Assembly: GCA_021737445.1 (NCBI GenBank)
Contig: JAIPDY010000196.1
Location: 1-6,377, forward strand
DNA length: 6,377 nucleotides
Direction: 5' to 3'
Origin: Desulfotignum sp.
GTDB taxonomy: Bacteria; Desulfobacterota; Desulfobacteria; Desulfobacterales; Desulfobacteraceae
Shown here one piece after another: positions 5,366-6,377 of the stretch (positions are counted from its first letter, which is position 1; each line of letters starts with the position of its first letter). The translations under genes and the position numbers were made by a program. Below the pieces are notes generated by a model. It was not told where the DNA came from. It searched no databases and saw only the letters and a program-made list of their open reading frames with translations.

Positions 5366-6377
5366 ATGAAACTGGAGATGCTTGAACAGGAACAATTTAA
5401 TGCAGCCGATTATTTTCTGGACCGCCATATCCGTGAAGGCAGAGAAGACAAAATCGCCGTGGTGTGCCAAGACCGTCAGATGACCTATGGGGAACTCACA
5501 AAAGAAGCCAACCGGTTCGGCAACGCCCTTTTATCCTCCGGCATCCGCATCGAGAACCGGGTGGCGCTGCTGATGCTGGACATGGAACTGTATCCTGCGG
5601 CGTTCCTTGGAGCCATCAAGATGGGGGCCGTGCCCATCTGTCTGAACACCTTGATGCGGCCCAAGGATTATCTGTATTTTCTCAATGACAGCCGGGCCAG
5701 GGTGCTGCTGGTGGATGAATCGTTGTATGCCGGTATTGAACAGATCACATCAGATCTTATGTTCCTGGAAAAAGTCGTTGTGGTGAACAGCCGGGGCGAA
5801 AAAAAGGATACCGTTACCTATGAAGCGTTTGTCCAGGGTCAGCCCGATATCCTTGCGCCGGCACCCACAGGACCTGATGATCCCTGTTTCTGGCTGTACA
5901 GTTCCGGATCCACAGGCAAGCCCAAGGGCACGGTGCACCTGCAGCATGACATGCTGTTTTGTGTGGAGACCTATGGCAGGCAGGTGCTTAAAATCAGGGA
6001 AGATGATGTGTGTTTTTCCGCAGCCAAGATGTTTTTTGCCTATGGCCTGGGCAACAGCCTCTATTTTCCCTTCAGCGCGGGGGCCACCACCGTGCTGATG
6101 CCGGACCGGCCGACCCCGCAGTCTGTGTTCGATACCATTGCCCGGCACAAACCCACCCTGTATTTCGGGGTTCCCACCCTGTACGGGGCCATGCTGGCCC
6201 ATGAAGATGGCAGCATGAACGGGGTCCGGCTGTGCACGTCGGCCGGCGAAGCCCTGCCGGCCCATATCCTTAACCGGTGGAAAGAACGGTTCAACGTGGA
6301 TATCCTGGACGGCATCGGGTCCACGGAGGTCAGCCATATCTATATCTCCAACCGGAAAGAGGATATCCGGCCGGGCG
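5366..6377 (+). CDS. bamY: Benzoate-CoA ligase, AMP-forming (5' part, partial)
   Basis: The first 337 codons of an enzyme of usually about 520-530 residues; it leaves the window at the right edge. It would activate benzoate (or a close analogue) with ATP and CoA to benzoyl-CoA, AMP and PPi in the cytoplasm, the entry step of anaerobic benzoate degradation. The AMP-binding P-loop is YSSGSTGKPKGT (178-189). The stretch AAKMFFAYGLGNSLYFPF and the motif DGIGSTEVSHIY (315-326) are characteristic of the benzoate-CoA ligase branch of the ANL superfamily rather than acetyl-CoA synthetases. The C-terminal subdomain with the catalytic lysine lies outside the window. The start is fixed by AGGAGG (5351-5356), 9 nt before ATG. 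It has its own sigma-54 promoter at 5234-5249. The symbol follows Geobacter usage; preference for benzoate over hydroxy- or aminobenzoates cannot be settled from this part. Confidence 0.9.
   Translation, partial: MKLEMLEQEQFNAADYFLDRHIREGREDKIAVVCQDRQMTYGELTKEANRFGNALLSSGIRIENRVALLMLDMELYPAAFLGAIKMGAVPICLNTLMRPKDYLYFLNDSRARVLLVDESLYAGIEQITSDLMFLEKVVVVNSRGEKKDTVTYEAFVQGQPDILAPAPTGPDDPCFWLYSSGSTGKPKGTVHLQHDMLFCVETYGRQVLKIREDDVCFSAAKMFFAYGLGNSLYFPFSAGATTVLMPDRPTPQSVFDTIARHKPTLYFGVPTLYGAMLAHEDGSMNGVRLCTSAGEALPAHILNRWKERFNVDILDGIGSTEVSHIYISNRKEDIRPG

Noticed and set aside
5750..6337. A 195-codon leftward open frame opposite the ligase gene
   Set aside because: The sense strand encodes continuous benzoate-CoA ligase motifs; the antisense product is His/Gly-rich without family features.
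1..6377. CRISPR arrays, tRNA or rRNA genes, insertion sequences, attachment sites
   Set aside because: No regular spacer-repeat array, cloverleaf-like segment, transposase motif or terminal inverted repeat was seen.

Overview
The window looks like chromosomal DNA of an anaerobic, aromatic-degrading member of the Desulfobacterota, most likely a Desulfobacterales sulfate reducer. This rests on three things: moderately high GC with CGG/CTG/ATC-rich codon use, a gene layout resembling the Geobacter/Desulfobacterales 'bam' benzoate genes, and protein motifs. No rRNA, taxon marker or benzoyl-CoA reductase gene is present, so the assignment is an inference.

Layout. (1) Positions 1-631, minus strand: the 5' part (210 codons) of a cysteine-rich protein with a CxxCxxCC (YkgJ-type) cluster, running off the left edge. 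(2) Positions 632-1033: an AT-rich divergent intergenic region with a near-consensus sigma-54 promoter (934-950), a short dyad and phased direct repeats. (3) Positions 1034-1951, plus strand: a xylose-isomerase-like TIM-barrel protein of unknown substrate. (4) Positions 1952-2175: an intergenic spacer with small hairpins and a possible housekeeping promoter. (5) Positions 2176-3756: a soluble PAS-containing sensor histidine kinase with an RsbRD-like N-terminal domain, overlapping by 8 nt (6) positions 3749-5101, an NtrC-type sigma-54-dependent response regulator with an intact GAFTGA motif. (7) Positions 5102-5365: a probable terminator, a repeat-rich control region, and a second near-perfect sigma-54 promoter (5234-5249). 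(8) Positions 5366 to the right edge: the first 337 codons of a benzoate-CoA ligase (AMP-forming), with a strong Shine-Dalgarno.

How the parts fit together. The kinase and regulator form a two-component pair that would activate sigma-54 promoters. Two such promoters lie in this window, one before the TIM-barrel gene and one before the benzoate-CoA ligase gene. This closely parallels the BamVW system described for Geobacter metallireducens, which controls anaerobic benzoate genes. The simplest model is that BamVW-like signalling switches on benzoate activation to benzoyl-CoA and, less expectedly, the uncharacterised TIM-barrel enzyme. The most interesting points are the TIM-barrel gene as a possible unrecognised member of an aromatic regulon, the unusual cytoplasmic sensor architecture, and the helically phased direct repeats next to each sigma-54 promoter.
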